Below, piece after piece: positions 63,701 through 64,000 of a stretch of 64,000 nt of DNA (the first letter of the stretch is position 1; each line of letters starts with the position of its first letter). The notes under the pieces were generated by a model. That model did not search any database and was not told where the DNA came from. It saw nothing but the letters and a program-made list of their open reading frames with translations. The DNA comes from Sipunculus nudus (lineage: Eukaryota > Annelida > Sipuncula > Golfingiida > Sipunculidae): assembly GCA_026874595.1 (NCBI GenBank), contig CM049309.1:94636723-94700722 (forward strand). The letters run 5' to 3'. The position numbers and the translations under genes are program-made.

Positions 63701-64000
63701 TGAGTTATCTTACTACCATGGCTCTTATTGGTCAGACGTCCTGAATTATCTTATTACCATGGCTCTTATTTGTCAGACGTGGTGAGTTATCTTATTACCG
63801 TGGCTCTTATTTGTCACACGTGGTGAGTTATCTTATTACCATGGATCTTATTTGTCAGACGTACTGGGTTATCTTATTGCCATGGCTCTTATTTGTCAGA
63901 CGTCCTGGGTTATCTTATTGCCATGGCTCTTATTTGTCAGACGTCCTGAATTATCTTATTACCATGGGACCTATATGTCACACGTACTGGGTTATCATAT
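57798..64000. repeat. Higher-order block II of the 41-bp satellite
   Basis: The second copy of block I, continuing past the window edge. It repeats the internal 2.0-kb duplication (60481 and 62449, offset 1968). Near 63750 it jumps ahead relative to block I, lacking about 18 units present at 56180-56915. Confidence 0.88.

Larger units (their letters stand above)
48637..64000. repeat. 41-bp satellite, subfamily B, about 375 units, runs off the window
   Basis: Units of 41 bp contain TTACCATGGCTCTTATTTGT, then CAGACGTACTGGGTTATCTTA or CAGACGTCCTGAATTATCTTA. They are clearly related to subfamily A (21771-32716) but differ in TATTTGTCAG versus CATTGGACAG and in the CTGGG/CTGAA end. The array is far more regular than A. 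A unit without TGA or TAA variants is open in all three forward frames, which yields 41-residue repeating frames of up to 131 codons; these end at ordinary sequence variants and are not genes. Confidence 0.97.

Overview
This is an animal genomic window, most likely from a mollusc, made almost entirely of repeats. The evidence is an intron-bearing aquaporin exon, a hAT transposase of the ZMYM/TTF-finger (DUF4371) type with a plausible intron, a non-LTR reverse transcriptase scrap, AT-rich spacer DNA and many tandem arrays. The mollusc assignment is inferred from the look of the repeats (tandem blocks ending in a hairpin, GGCGCC-rich units). No operon, rRNA, tRNA or CRISPR array is supported.

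Layout. (1) 1-9130: a duplicated segment (copy A 1-2880, copy B 6366-9130). Each copy carries the same first coding exon of an aquaporin on the minus strand (908-1220 and 7246-7558), with matching start and splice donor. Between them lie a 42-bp minisatellite (2931-3525), a 61-bp minisatellite (4806-6085) and a small inverted-repeat element (6125-6341). (2) 9110-16370: a 32-bp satellite of about 226 units with higher-order structure; copy A holds only about two units at the equivalent place. (3) 16371-21048: mostly anonymous DNA with microsatellites, one possible orphan exon, a 0.5-kb inverted-repeat element and a reverse transcriptase remnant. (4) 21049-32716: a unique flank, then a 41-bp satellite (subfamily A) split by a 7.4-kb hAT transposon (22216-29636). 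The transposase has a good exon 1 and a badly decayed exon 2; its intron carries two blocks of 279-bp and 336-bp tandem repeats. (5) 32717-46700: one dispersed repeat family in alternating orientation, giving a palindrome of about 6.7 kb (35500-42215) and a smaller one (42240-43965), then a 325-bp tandem array. About twenty sites resembling the CTCF core and six clusters of nuclear-receptor half-sites recur in it. (6) 46781-48506: a 390-bp tandem duplication, CA/TA repeats and a second copy of the flank seen at 21049-21770. (7) 48637-64000 and beyond: a 41-bp satellite (subfamily B) of about 375 units with nested higher-order duplications of about 2.0, 2.7 and 7.5 kb.

The only confident host coding sequences are the two aquaporin first exons; the remaining exons would lie left of the window. 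The satellites contain many open frames of 60-240 codons that follow from the repeat period and are not annotated as genes. Both large satellites are tied to duplicated flanks, so the main theme is segmental duplication followed by unequal array growth.
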